64,000 nucleotides of DNA, taken from positions 1 through 64,000 of the forward strand of contig NW_027473521.1 of the NCBI RefSeq assembly GCF_050947335.1, read 5' to 3'. Position 1 is the stretch's first letter. Each line of letters starts with the position of its first letter. Both the position numbers and the translations under genes were made by a program. Origin of the DNA: Megachile rotundata. Its lineage: Eukaryota; Arthropoda; Insecta; Hymenoptera; Megachilidae. Positions 43,825 to 59,013 of the stretch are shown piece after piece. The notes beneath the pieces are model-generated. The model saw only the letters and a program-made list of their open reading frames with translations, made no database searches and was not told the DNA's origin.

Positions 43825-43907
43825 TTAGCCATATTATGCATATATGACCGATAGAACGACAATTACTATACTCATTACTCTTATTATTATCAATTTAACT
43901 CATAGTA
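43244..43907. repeat. Trimer array E-F-X (249 bp), second block
   Basis: Eight monomers reading E, F, X, E, F, X, E, F, with 249-bp spacing of the AATTTAACTCATAG and CTCATATGATCG markers. G follows at 43,908. Copies look identical or nearly so by eye, which suggests recent amplification. Confidence 0.88.
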
Positions 43908-46900
43908 TTAACCATATTATGCTCATATGAGCAATAGAACTACAATTACTATACTTATTACTCTTATTATTATCAATCTAACTCATATTATTAGCCATAT
44001 TATGCTTATATGAGCAATAGAACTACAATTACTATACTTATTACACTCACTATTATCAATCCAACTCATATTATTAACCATATTATGCAGATATGATCGA
44101 TAGAACGACAATTACTATACTCATTACTGTTATTATTATCAATTTAACTCATAGTATTAACCATATTATGCTTATATGAGCAATAGAACTACAATTACTA
44201 TACTTATTACTCTTATTATTATCAATCTAACTCATATTATTAGCCATATTATGCTTATATGAGCAATAGAACTACAATTACTATACTTACTACACTCACT
44301 ATTATCAATCCAACTCATATTATTAACCATATTATGCAGATATGATCGATAGGACGACAATTACTATACTTATTACTCTTATTATTATCAATCTAACTCA
44401 CATTATTGGCCATATTATGCTTATATGATCGATAGAACTACATTTACTATACTTATTACGCTTATTATTATCAATCTAACTCATATTATTAACCGTATTA
44501 TGCAGATATAATCGATAGAACTACAATTACTATACTCATTACTCTTATTATTATCAATCTAACTCATATTATTAGCCATATTATGCTTATATGATCGATA
44601 GGACGACAATTACTATACTCACTCCTCTTATTATTATCAATCTAACTCATATTATTAGCCATATTATGCTTATATGATCGATAGAACGACAATTACTATA
44701 CTTATTACTCTTATTATTATCAATCTAACTCATATTATTAGCCATATTATGCTTATATGATCGATAGGACGACAATTACTATACTCACTCCTCTTATTAT
44801 TATCAATCTAACTCATATTATTAGCCATATTATGCTTATATGATCAATAGAACGACAATTACTATGCTTATTACTCTCATTATTATCAATCTAACTCATA
44901 TTATTCGCCATATTATGCTTATATGATCGACAGAACGACAATTACTATACTTATTACACTCAATATTATCAATCTAACTCATATTATTAACCACATTATG
45001 CAGATATGATCGATAGAACGACAATTACTATACTCATTACACTCACTATTATCAATCTAAGTCATATTATTAACCATATTATGCAGATATGATCAATAGA
45101 ACGACAATTATTATTCTTATTACTCTTATAATTATCAATCTAACTCATATTATTAGCCATATTATGCTTATATGATCGATAGAACGACAATTACTATACT
45201 TATTACTCTTATTATTATCAATCTAACTCATATTATTAGCCATATTATGCTTATATGATCGATAGGACGACAATTACTATACTCACTCCTCTTATTATTA
45301 TCAATCTAACTCATATTATTAGCCATATTATGCTTATATGATCGATAGAACGACAATTACTATACTTATTACTCCTATTATTATCAATCTAACTCATATT
45401 ATTAGCCATATTATGCTTATATGAGCAATAGAACTACAATTACTATATTTATTACACTCACTATTATCAATCTAACACATATTATTAACCAAATTATGCA
45501 GATATGATCGATAGGACGACAATTACTATACTTATTACTGTTATTATTATCCATCTATCTCAAATTATTAGCCATATTATGCTTATATGATCGATAGAAC
45601 GACAATTACTATACTCATTTCTCTTATTTTTATCAATCTAACTCATATTATTAGCCATATTATGCATATATGACCGATAGAACGACAATTACTATACCCA
45701 TTACTCTTATTATTATCAATTTAACTCATAGTATTAACCATATTATGCTCATATGAGCAATAGAACTACAATTACTATACTTATTACTCTTATTATTATC
45801 AATCTAAGTCATATTATTAGCCATATTATGCTTATATGAGCAATAGAACTACAATTACTATACTTATTACACTCACTATTATCAATCCAACTCATATTAT
45901 TAACCATATTATGCAGATATGATCGATAGAACGACAATTACTATACTCATTACTGTTATTATTATCAATTTAACTCATAGTATTAACCATATTATGCTTA
46001 TATGAGCAATAGAACTACAATTACTATACTTATTACTCTTATTATTATCAATCTAACTCATATTATTAGCCATATTATGCTTATATGAGCAATAGAACTA
46101 CAATTACTATACTTATTACACTCACTATTATCAATCCAACTCATATTATTAACCATATTATGCAGATATGATCGATAGGACGACAATTACTATACTTATT
46201 ACTCTTATTATTATCAATCTAACTCACATTATTGGCCATATTATGCTTATATGATCGATAGAACTACATTTACTATACTTATTACGCTTATTATTATCAA
46301 TCTAACTCATATTATTAACCGTATTATGCAGATATAATCGATAGAACTACAATTACTATACTCATTACTGTTATTATTATCAATCTAACTCATATTATTA
46401 GCCATATTATGCTTATATGATCGATAGGACGACAATTACTATACTCACTCCTCTTATTATTATCAATCTAACTCATATTATTAGCCATATTATGCTTATA
46501 TGATCGATAGAACGACAATTACTATACTTATTACTCTTATTATTATCAATCTAACTCATATTATTAGCCATATTATGCTTATATGATCGATAGGACGACA
46601 ATTACTATACTCACTCCTCTTATTATTATCAATCTAACTCATATTATTAGCCATATTATGCTTATATGATCGATAGAACGACAATTACTATACTTATTAC
46701 TCCTATTATTATCAATCTAACTCATATTATTAGCCATATTATGCTTATATGAGCAATAGAACTACAATTACTATATTTATTACACTCACTATTATCAATC
46801 TAACACATATTATTAACCAAATTATGCAGATATGATCGATAGGACGACAATTACTATACTTATTACTCTTATTATTAACCATCTATCTCAAATTATTAGC

Positions 46901-47310
46901 CATATTATGCTTATATGATCGATAGAACGACAATTACTATACTCATTTCTCTTATTTTTATCAATCTAACTCATATTATTAGCCATATTATGCATATATG
47001 ACCGATAGAACGACAATTACTATACTCATTACTCTTATTATTATCAATTTAACTCATAGTATTAACCATATTATGCTTATATGAGCAATAGAACTACAAT
47101 TACTATACTTATTACTCTCATTATTATCAATCTAACTCATATTATTAGCCATATTATGCTTATATGAGCAATAGAACTACAATTACTATACTTATTACAC
47201 TCACTATTATCAATCCAACTCATATTATTAACCATATTATGCAGATATGATCGATAGGACGACAATTACTATACTTATTACTCTTATAATTATCAATCTA
47301 ACTCATATTA

Positions 47311-48804
47311 TTAGCCATATTATGCTCATATGATCGATAGAACGACAATTACTATACTAATTACTCTTATTATTATCAATCTAACTCACATTATTAGCCA
47401 TATTATGCTTATATGATCGATAGAACGACAATTACTATACTCACTACTCTTATTATTATCAATCTAAGTCATATTATTAGCCATATTATGCTTATATGAT
47501 CGATAGAACTACATTTACTATACTTATTATGCTTATTATTATCAATCTAACTCATATTATTAACCATATTATGAAGATATAATCGATAGAACTACAATTA
47601 CTATACTCATTACTCTTATTATTATCAATCTAACTCATATTATTAGCCATATTATGCTTATATGATCGATAGAACGACAATTACTATACTTATTACTCTT
47701 ATTATTATCAGTCTAACTCATATTATTAGCCATATTATGCTTATATGATCGATAGAACGACAATTACTAAACTCACTCCTCTTATTATTATCAATCTAAC
47801 TCATATTATTAGCCATATTATGCTTATATGATCGATAGAACTACATTTACTATACTTATTACGCTTATTATTATCAATCTAACTCATATTATTAACCATA
47901 TTATGAAGATATAATCGATAGAACTACAATTACTATACTCATTACTCTTATTATTATCAATCTAACTCATATTATTAGCCATATTATGCTTATATGATCG
48001 ATAGAACGACAATTACTATACTTATTACTCTTATTATTATCAGTCTAACTCATATTATTAGCCATATTATGCTTATATGAGCAATAGAACTACAATTACT
48101 ATATTTATTACACTCACTATTATCAATCTAACTAATATTATTAACCAAATTATGCAGATATGATCGATAGGACGACAATTACTATACTAATTACTCTTAT
48201 TATTATCAATCTAACTCACATTATTAGCCATATTATGCTTATATGATCGACAGAACGACAATTACTATACTCACTACTCTTATTATTATCAATCTAAGTC
48301 ATATTATTAGCCATATTATGCTTATATGATCGATAGAACTACATTTACTATACTTATTATGCTTATTATTATCAATCTAACTCATATTATTAACCATATT
48401 ATGAAGATATAATCGATAGAACTACAATTACTATACTCATTACTCTTATTATTATCAATCTAACTCATATTATTAGCCATATTATGCTTATATGATCGAT
48501 AGAACGACAATTACTATACTTATTACTCTTATTATTATCAGTCTAACTCATATTATTAGCCATATTATGCTTATATGATCGATAGAACGACAATTACTAA
48601 ACTCACTCCTCTTATTATTATCAATCTAACTCATATTATTAGCCATATTATGCTTATATGATCGATAGAACTACATTTACTATACTTATTACGCTTATTA
48701 TTATCAATCTAACTCATATTATTAACCATATTATGCAGATATAATCGATAGAACTACAACTACTATACTCATTACTCTTATTATTATCAATCTAACTCAT
48801 ATTA
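47311..48804. repeat. Tandem duplication of 10 monomers (830 bp), second copy cut short
   Basis: Copy 1 is 47,311-48,140: CTAATTACTC/AACTCAC monomer, CACTACTC/AAGTCAT, J (ATTATGCTT), K (GAAGATATAATC), B' (ATCAGTC), CTAAACTCACTCC, J, K, B', C (AACTAAT). Copy 2 starts at 48,141 and keeps the order for seven monomers. At 48,722 it changes to a K with CAACTACTATAC and an I-like monomer. ATTATGCTT, GAAGATATAATC and CTAAACTC are shared private markers. Confidence 0.84.
48141..48223. repeat. Hybrid monomer D joined to the CTAATTACTC class
   Basis: The left part is D (TTAACCAAATT, AGATATGATCG, GGACG), the class that follows C in the parent order. The right part (CTAATTACTC, AACTCAC) is the class at 47,311 that opens the duplicated unit. 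It is 83 bp and sits exactly at the copy border. Confidence 0.87.
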
Positions 48805-49966
48805 TTAGCCATATTATGCAGATATGATCGATAGGACGACAATTACTATACTTATTACTCTTATTATTATCAATCTAACTCATATTATTAGCCATATTGT
48901 GCAGATATAATCGATAGAACTACAATTACTATACTCATTACTCTTATTATTATCAATCTAACTCATATTATTAGCCATATTATGCTTATATGATCGATAG
49001 AACTACATTTACTATACTTATTACGCTTATTATTATCAATCTAACTCATATTATTAACCATATTATGAAGATATAATCGATAGAACTACAATTACTATAC
49101 TCATTACTCTTATTATTATCAATCTAACTCATATTATTAGCCATATTATGCTTATATGATCGATAGAACGACAATTACTATACTTATTACTCTTATTATT
49201 ATCAGTCTAACTCATATTATTAGCCATATTATGCTTATATGAGCAATAGAACTACAATTACTATATTTATTACACTCACTATTATCAATCTAACTAATAT
49301 TATTAACCAAATTATGCAGATATGATCGATAGGACGACAATTACTATACTTATTACTCTTATTATTATCAATCTAACTCACATTATTAGCCATATTATGC
49401 TTATATGATCGACAGAACGACAATTACTATACTTATTACACACAATATTATCAATCTAACTCATATTATTAACCACATTATGCAGATATGATCGATAGAA
49501 CGACAATTACTATACTGATTACACTCACTATTATCAATCTAAGTCATATTATTAACCATATTATGCAGATATGATCAATAGAACGACAATTACTATTCTT
49601 ATTACTCTTATAATTATCAATCTAACTCATATTATTAGCCATATTATGCTTATATGATCGATAGAACGACAATTACTATACTTATTACTCTTATTATTAT
49701 CAATCTAACTCATATTATTAGCCATATTATGCTTATATGATCGATAGGACGACAATTACTATACTCAGTCCTCTTATTATTATCAATCTAACTCATATTA
49801 TTAGCCATATTATGCTTATATGATCGATAGAACGACAATTACTATACCTATTACTAATATTATTATCAATCTAACTAATATTATTAGCCATATTATGCTT
49901 ATATGAGCAATAGAACTACAATTACTATATTTATTACACTCACTATTATCAATCTAACACATATTA

Positions 49967-50049
49967 TTAACCAAATTATGCAGATATGATCGATAGGACG
50001 ACAATTACTATACTCACTCCTCTTATTATTATCAATCTAACTCATATTA
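49967..50049. repeat. Hybrid monomer D/A
   Basis: TTAACCAAATT and AGATATGATCG (class D, the expected successor of the C at 49,884) are followed by CACTCCTC (class A, the class opening the 65-monomer unit at 44,572). The GGACG segment between them is common to both parents. Length is 83 bp. Confidence 0.86.
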
Positions 50050-52539
50050 TTAGCCATATTATGCTTATATGATCGATAGAACGACAATTACTATACTTAT
50101 TACTCTTATTATTATCAATCTAACTCATATTATTAGCCATATTATGCTTATATGATCGATAGGACGACAGTTACTATACTCACTCCTCTTATTATTATCA
50201 ATCTAACTCATATTATTAGCCATATTATGCTTATATGATCAATAGAACGACAATTACTATGCTTATTACTCTCATTATTATCAATCTAACTCATATTATT
50301 CGCCATATTATGCTTATATGATCGACAGAACGACAATTACTATACTTATTACACTCAATATTATCAATCTAACTCATATTATTAACCACATTATGCAGAT
50401 ATGATCGATAGAACGACAATTACTATACTGATTACACTCACTATTATCAATCTAAGTCATATAATTAACCATATTATGCAGATATGATCAATAGAACGAC
50501 AATTATTATTCTTATTACTCTTATAATTATCAATCTAACTCATATTATTAGCCATATTATGCTTATATGATCGATAGAACGACAATTACTATACTTATTA
50601 CTCTTATTATTATCAATCTAACTCATATTATTAGCCATATTATGCTTATATGATCGATAGGACGACAATTACTATACTCACTCCTCTTATTATTATCAAT
50701 CTAACTCATATTATTAGCCATATTATGCTTATATGATCGATAGAACGACAATTACTATACTTATTACTCCTATTATTATCAATCTAACTCATATTATTAG
50801 CCATATTATGCTTATATGAGCAATAGAACTACAATTACTATATTTATTACACTCACTATTATCAATCTAACACATATTATTAACCAAATTATGCAGATAT
50901 GATCGATAGGACGACAATTACTATACTTATTACTGTTATTATTATCCATCTATCTCAAATTATTAGCCATATTATGCTTATATGATCGATAGAACGACAA
51001 TTACTATACTCATTTCTCTTATTTTTATCAATCTAACTCATATTATTAGCCATATTATGCATATATGACCGATAGAACGACAATTACTATACCCATTACT
51101 CTTATTATTATCAATTTAACTCATAGTATTAACCATATTATGCTCATATGAGCAATAGAACTACAATTACTATACTTATTACTCTTATTATTATCAATCT
51201 AACTCATATTATTAGCCATATTATGCTTATATGAGCAATAGAACTACAATTACTATACTTATTACACTCACTATTATCAATCCAACTCATATTATTAACC
51301 ATATTATGCAGATATGATCGATAGAACGACAATTACTATACTCATTACTGTTATTATTATCAATTTAACTCATAGTATTAACCATATTATGCTTCTATGA
51401 GCAATAGAACTACAATTACTATACTTATTACTCTTATTATTATCAATCTAACTCATATTATTAGCCATATTATGCTTATATGAGCAATAGAACTACAATT
51501 ACTATACTTATTACACTCACTATTATCAATCCAACTCATATTATTAACCATATTATGCAGATATGATCGATAGGACGACAATTACTATACTTATTACTCT
51601 TATTATTATCAATCTAACTCACATTATTGGCCATATTATGCTTATATGATCGATAGAACTACATTTACTATACTTATTACGCTTATTATTATCAATCTAA
51701 CTCATATTATTAACCGTATTATGCAGATATAATCGATAGAACTACAATTACTATACTCATTACTGTTATTATTATCAATCTAACTCATATTATTAGCCAT
51801 ATTATGCTTATATGATCGATAGGACGACAATTACTATACTCACTCCTCTTATTATTATCAATCTAACTCATATTATTAGCCATATTATGCTTATATGATC
51901 GATAGAACGACAATTACTATACTTATTACTCTTATTATTATCAATCTAACTCATATTATTAGCCATATTATGCTTATATGATCGATAGGACGACAATTAC
52001 TATACTCACTCCTCTTATTATTATCAATCTAACTCATATTATTAGCCATATTATGCTTATATGATCGATAGAACGACAATTACTATACTTATTACTCCTA
52101 TTATTATCAATCTAACTCATATTATTAGCCATATTATGCTTATATGAGCAATAGAACTACAATTACTATATTTATTACACTCACTATTATCAATCTAACA
52201 CATATTATTAACCAAATTATGCAGATATGATCGATAGGACGACAATTACTATACTTATTACTCTTATTATTATCCATCTATCTCAAATTATTAGCCATAT
52301 TATGCTTATATGATCGATAGAACGACAATTACTATACTCATTTCTCTTATTTTTATCAATCTAACTCATATTATTAGCCATATTATGCATATATGACCGA
52401 TAGAACGACAATTACTATACTCATTACTCTTATTATTATCAATTTAACTCATAGTATTAACCATATTATGCTTATATGTGCAATAGAACTACAATTACTA
52501 TACTTATTACTCTCATTATTATCAATCTAACTCATATTA
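49967..52539. repeat. 65-monomer duplication, copy 2 (31 monomers)
   Basis: Repeats 44,572-47,144 in order, with CTATGCTTATTAC at 50,216, ATTATTCTT at 50,465 and CATTACTGTT in K at 51,710. Private changes are GACGACAGTTAC at 50,133, CATATAATTAACC at the 50,382/50,465 border, CTTCTATGAGC at 51,378 and TATGTGCAATAG at 52,457. The first monomer is a D/A hybrid. At 52,540 the order breaks with a monomer that starts as H and ends as P. Confidence 0.85.
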
Positions 52540-53701
52540 TTAGCCATATTATGCTTATATGAGCAATAGAACTACAATTACTATTCTTATTACTCTTATA
52601 ATTATCAATCTAACTCATATTATTAGCCATATTATGCTCATATGATCGATAGAACGACAATTACTATACTCATTACTCTTATTATTATCAATCTAACTCA
52701 CATTATTAGCCATATTATGCTTCAATGATCGATAGAACGACAATTACTATACTCACTACTCTTATTATTATCAATCTAAGTCATATTATTAGCCATATTA
52801 TGCTTATATGATCGATAGAACTACATTTACTATACTTATTATGCTTATTATTATCAATCTAACTCATATTATTAACCATATTATGAAGATATAATCGATA
52901 GAACTACAATTACTATACTCATTACTCTTATTATTATCAATCTAACTCATATTATTAGCCATATTATGCTTATATGATCGATAGAACGACAATTACTATA
53001 CTTATTACTCTTATTATTATCAGTCTAACTCATATTATTAGCCATATTATGCTTATATGAGCAATAGAACTACAATTACTATATTTATTACACTCACTAT
53101 GATCAATCTAAGTCATATTATTAACCATATTATGCAGATATAATCGATAGAACTACAATTACTATACTCATTACTCTTATTATTATCAATCTAACTCATA
53201 TTATTAGCCATATTATGCTTATATGATCGATAGGACGACAATTAGTATACTCACTCCTCTTATTATTATCAATCTAACTCATATTATTAGCCATATTATG
53301 GTTATATGATCGATAGAACGACAATTACTATACTTATTACTCTTATTATTATCAATCTAACTCATATTATTAGCCATATTATGCTTATATGATCGATAGA
53401 ACGACAATTACTAAACTCACTCCTCTTATTATTATCAATCTAACTCATATTATTAGCCATATTATGCTTATATGATCGATAGAACTACATTTACTATACT
53501 TATTACGCTTATTATTATCAATCTAACTCATATTATTAACCATATTATGCAGATATAATCGATAGAACTACAACTACTATACCCATTACTCTTATTATTA
53601 TCAATCTAACTCATATTATTAGCCATATTATGCTTATATGATCGATAGGACGACAATTACTATACTCACTCCTCTTATTATTATCAAAATAACTCATATT
53701 A
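52540..53701. repeat. Mixed stretch related to 47.3-48.8 kb
   Basis: Fourteen monomers: an H/P hybrid (GAGCAATAG with CTATTCTTATTAC), CTCATATG, TTCAATG/CACTACTC, J (ATTATGCTT), K (GAAGATATAATC), B' (ATCAGTC), C with CACTATGATC and AAGTCAT, K, A with ATTAGTATAC, TATGGTTATATG, CTAAACTCACTCC, J, K (CAACTACTATACCC) and A (CAAAATAAC). The part from 53,204 resembles 62,747-63,244, 115 monomers away. Confidence 0.76.
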
Positions 53702-56700
53702 TTAGCCATATTATGCATATATGACCGATAGAACGACAATTACTATACTCATTACTCTTATTATTATCAATCTAACTCATATTATTAGCCATATTATGCT
53801 TATATGATCAATGGAACTACAATTACTATACTCATTACACTCACTATTATCAATCCAACTCATATTATTAACCATATTATGCAGATATGATCGATAGGAC
53901 GACAATTACTATACTTATTACTCTTATTATTATCAATCTAACTCATATTATTAGCCATATTGTGCAGATATAATCGATAGAACTACAATTACTATACTCA
54001 TTACTCTTATTATTATCAATCTAACTCATATTATTAGCCATATTATGCTTATATGATCGATAGAACTGCATTTACTATACTTATTACGCTTATTATTATC
54101 AATCTAACTCATATTATTAACCATATTATGCAGATATAATCGATAGAACTACAATTACTATACTCATTACTCTTATTATTATCAATCTAACTCATATTAT
54201 TAGCCATATTATGCTTATATGATCGATAGGACGACAATTACTATAGTCACTCCTCTTATTATTATCAATCTAACTCATATTATTAGCCATATTATGCTTA
54301 TATGATCGATAGAACGACAGTTACTATACTTATTACTCTTATTATTATCAATCTAACTCATATTATTAGCCATATTATGCTTATATGATCAATAGAACGA
54401 CAATTACTATACTTATTACTCTCATTATTATCAATCTAACTCATATTATTCGCCATATTATGCTTATATGATCGACAGAACGACAATCACTATACTTATT
54501 ACACTCAATATTATCAATCTAACTCATATTATTAACCACATTATGCAGATATGATCGATAGAACGACAATTACTATACTGATTACACTCACTATTATCAA
54601 TCTAAGTCATATTATTAACCATATTATGCAGATATGATCAATAGAACGACAATTACTATTCTTATTACTCTTATAATTATCAATCTAACTCATATTATTA
54701 GCCATATTATGCTTATATGATCGATAGAACGACAATTACTATACTTATTACTCTTATTATTATCAATCTAACTCATATTATTAGCCATATTATGCTTATA
54801 TGATCGATAGGACGACAATTACTATACTCAGTCCTCTTATTATTATCAATCTAACTCATATTATTAGCCATATTATGCTTATATGATCGATAGAACGACA
54901 ATTACTATACCTATTACTAATATTATTATCAATCTAACTAATATTATTAGCCATATTATGCTTATATGAGCAATAGAATTACAATTACTATATTTATTAC
55001 ACTCACTATTATCAATCTAACACATATTATTAACCAAATTATGCAGATATGATCGATAGGACGACAATTACTATACTTATTACTGTTATTATTATCCATC
55101 TATCTCAAATTATTAGCCATATTATGCTTATATGATCGATAGAACGACAATTACTATACTCATTTCTCTTATTTTTATCAATCTAACTCATATTATTAGC
55201 CATATTATGCATATATGACCGATAGAACGGCAATTACTATACTCATTACTCTTATTATTATCAATTTAACTCATAGTATTAACCATATTATGCTCATATG
55301 AGCAATAGAACTACAATTACTATACTTATTACTCTTATTATTATCAATCTAACTCATATTATTAGCCATATTATGCTTATATGAGCAATAGAACTACAAT
55401 TACTATACTTATTACACTCACTATTATCAATCCAACTCATATTATTAACCATATTATGCAGATATGATCGATAGAACGACAATTACTATACTCATTACTG
55501 TTATTATTATCAATTTAACTCATAGTATTAACCATATTATGCTTATATGAGCAATAGAACTACAATTACTATACTTATTACTCTTATTATTATCAATCTA
55601 ACTCATATTATTAGCCATATTATGCTTATATGAGCAATAGAACTACAATTACTATACTTATTACACTCACTATTATCAATCCAACTCATATTATTAACCA
55701 TATTATGCAGATATGATCGATAGGACGACAATTACTATACTTATTACTCTTATTATTATCAATCTAACTCACATTATTGGCCATATTATGCTTATATGAT
55801 CGATAGAACTACATTTACTATACTTATTACGCTTATTATTATCAATCTAACTCATATTATTAACCGTATTATGCAGATATAATCGATAGAACTACAATTA
55901 CTATACTCATTACTCTTATTATTATCAATCTAACTCATATTATTAGCCATATTATGCTTATATGATCGATAGGACGACAATTACTATACTCACTCCTCTT
56001 ATTATTATCAATCTAACTCATATTATTAGCCATATTATGCTTATATGATCGATAGAACGACAATTACTATACTTATTACTCTTATTATTATCAATCTAAC
56101 TCATATTATTAGCCATATTATGCTTATATGATCGATAGGACGACAATTACTATACTCACTCCTCTTATTATTATCAATCTAACTCATATTATTAGCCATA
56201 TTATGCTTATATGATCAATAGAACGACAATTACTATACTTATTACTCTCATTATTATCAATCTAACTCATATTATTCGCCATATTATGCTTATATGATCG
56301 ACAGAACGACAATTACTATACATATTACACTCAATATTATCAATCTAACTCATATTATTAACCACATTATGCAGATATGATCGATAGAACGACAATTACT
56401 ATACTGATTACACTCACTATTATCAATCTAAGTCATATTATTAACCATATTATGCAGATATGATCTATAGAACGACAATTACTATTCTTATTACTCTTAT
56501 AATTATCAATCTAACTCATATTATCAGCCATATTATGCTTATATGATCGATAGAACGACAATTACTATACTTATTACTCTTATTATTATCAATCTAACTC
56601 ATATTATTAGCCATATTATGCTTATATGATCGATAGGACGACAATTACTATACTCACTCCTCTTATTATTATCAATCTAACTCATATTATTAGCCATATT

Positions 56701-56938
56701 ATGCTTATATGATCGATAGAACGACAATTACTATACTTATTACTCCTATTATTATCAATCTAACTCATATTATTAGCCATACTATGCTTATATGAGCAAT
56801 AGAACTACAATTACTATATTTATTACACTCACTATTAGCAATCTAACACATATTATTAACCAAATTATGCAGATATGATCGATAGGACGACAATTACTAT
56901 ACTTATTAGTGTTATTATTATCCATCTATCTCAAATTA

Positions 56939-58432
56939 TTAGCCATATTATGCTTATATGATCGATAGAACGACAATTACTATACTCATTTCTCTTATTT
57001 TTATCAATCTAACTCATATTATTAGCCATATTATGCATATATGACCGATAGAACGACAATTACTATACTCATTACTCTTATTATTATCAATTTAACTCAT
57101 AGTATTAACCATATTATGCTCATATGAGCAATAGAACTGCAATTACTATACTTATTACTCTTATTATTATCAATCTAACTCATATTATTAGCCATATTAT
57201 GCTTATATGAGCAATAGAACTACAATTACTATACTTATTACACTCACTATTATCAATCCAACTCATATTATTAACCATATTATGCAGATATGATAGATAG
57301 AACGACAAATACTATACTCATTACTGTTATTATTATCAATTTAACTCATAGTATTAACCATATTATGCTTATATGAGCAATAGAACTACAATTACTATAC
57401 TTATTACTCTTATTATTATCAATCTAACTCATATTATTAGCCATATTATGCTTATATGAGCAATAGAACTACAATTACTATACTTATTACACTCACTATT
57501 ATCAATCCAACTCATATTATTAACCATATTATGCAGATATGATCGATAGGACGACAATTACTATACTTATTACTCTTATTATTATCAATCTAACTCACAT
57601 TATTGGCCATATTATGCTTATATGATCGATAGAACTACATTTACTATACTTATTACGCTTATTATTATCAATCTAACTCATATTATTAACCGTATTATGC
57701 AGATATAATCGATAGAACTACAATTACTATACTCATTACTCTTATTTTTATCAATCTAACTCATATTATTAGCCATATTATGCATATATGACCGATAGAA
57801 CGACAATTACTATACTCATTACTCTTATTATTATCAATTTAACTCATAGTATTAACCATATTATGCTCATATGAGCAATAGAACTACAATTACTATACTT
57901 ATTACTCTTATTATTATCAATCTAACTCATATTATTAGCCATATTATGCTTATATGAGCAATAGAACTACAATTACTATACTTATTACACTCACTATTAT
58001 CAATCCAACTCATATTATTAACCATATTATGCAGATATGATAGATAGAACGACAAATACTATACTCATTACTGTTATTATTATCAATTTAACTCATAGTA
58101 TTAACCATATTATGCTTATATGAGCAATAGAACTACAATTACTATACTTATTACTCTTATTATTATCAATCTAACTCATATTATTAGCCATATTATGCTT
58201 ATATGAGCAATAGAACTACAATTACTATACTTATTACACTCACTATTATCAATCCAACTCATATTATTAACCATATTATGCAGATATGATCGATAGGACG
58301 ACAATTACTATACTTATTACTCTTATTATTATCAATCTAACTCACATTATTGGCCATATTATGCTTATATGATCGATAGAACTACATTTACTATACTTAT
58401 TACGCTTATTATTATCAATCTAACTCATATTA
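56939..58432. repeat. Tandem duplication of 9 monomers (747 bp x 2)
   Basis: Copies are 56,939-57,685 and 57,686-58,432. Order: E (or the hybrid), F, G, H, I' (GATAGATAG, ACAAATACTATAC), G, H, I, J (TTGGCC). K follows at 58,433. GATAGATAG with ACAAATACT in I' is found only in these two copies (57,271 and 58,018), which shows a recent event. The period equals that of the 14.4-15.9 kb duplication, but the classes involved differ. Confidence 0.9.
57686..57768. repeat. Hybrid monomer K/E
   Basis: The left three quarters are K (TTAACCGTATT, AGATATAATC, CATTACTC); the end is E (CTTATTTTTATC). K is the successor of the duplicated unit (58,433) and E is its first monomer (56,939). The switch lies around monomer positions 57-62, inside the TCTTATT run that both classes share. 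Confidence 0.9.
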
Positions 58433-58930
58433 TTAACCGTATTATGCAGATATAATCGATAGAACTACAATTACTATACTCATTACTCTTATTATTATCA
58501 ATCTAACTCATATTATTAGCCATATTATGCTTATATGATCGATAGGACGACAATTACTGTACTCACTCCTCTTATTATTATCAATCTAGCTCATATTATT
58601 AGCCATATTATGCTTATATGATCGATAGAACGACAATTACTATACTTATTACTCTTATTATTATCAATCTAACTCATATTATTAGCCATATTATGCTTAT
58701 ATGATCGATAGAACTACATTTACTATACTTATTATGCTTATTATTATCAATCTAACTCATATTATTAACCATATTATGAAGATATAATCGATAGAACTAC
58801 AATTACTATACTCATTACTCTTATTATTATCAATCTAACTCATATTATTAGCCATATTATGCTTATATGATCGATAGAACGACAATTACTATACTTATTA
58901 CTCTTATTATTATCAGTCTAACTCATATTA

Positions 58931-59013
58931 TTAGCCATATTATGCTTATATGAGCAATAGAACTACAATTACTATATTTATTACTCTTATTATTATCCAT
59001 CTATCTCATATTA
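58931..59013. repeat. Hybrid monomer C/D
   Basis: The left part is C (GAGCAATAGAACT, CTATATTTATTAC); the right part is D (TCTTATTATTATCC, ATCTATCTCAT). The sister position at 62,166-62,331 has C and D as two full monomers. The hybrid is therefore a one-monomer (83-bp) deletion, again in register. Confidence 0.86.

Larger units (their letters stand above)
44572..49966. repeat. 65-monomer duplication, copy 1 (5,395 bp)
   Basis: Opens A, B', A, L (CTATGCTTATTAC), N, O, P (ATTATTCTT), B', A, B, C, D, E, F, G, H, I', G, H, I, J, K (CATTACTGTT), A, B', A, B, C, D, E, F, G, H. It then continues through the 10-monomer duplication at 47.3-48.8 kb and on to C at 49,884. CTATGCTTATTAC, ATTATTCTT and the K with CATTACTGTT all recur 5,395 bp later. 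Between 47.3 and 49.6 kb K monomers often read TATGAAGATATAATC and B' monomers ATCAGTCTAAC, two variants not seen in the first half. Confidence 0.84.
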
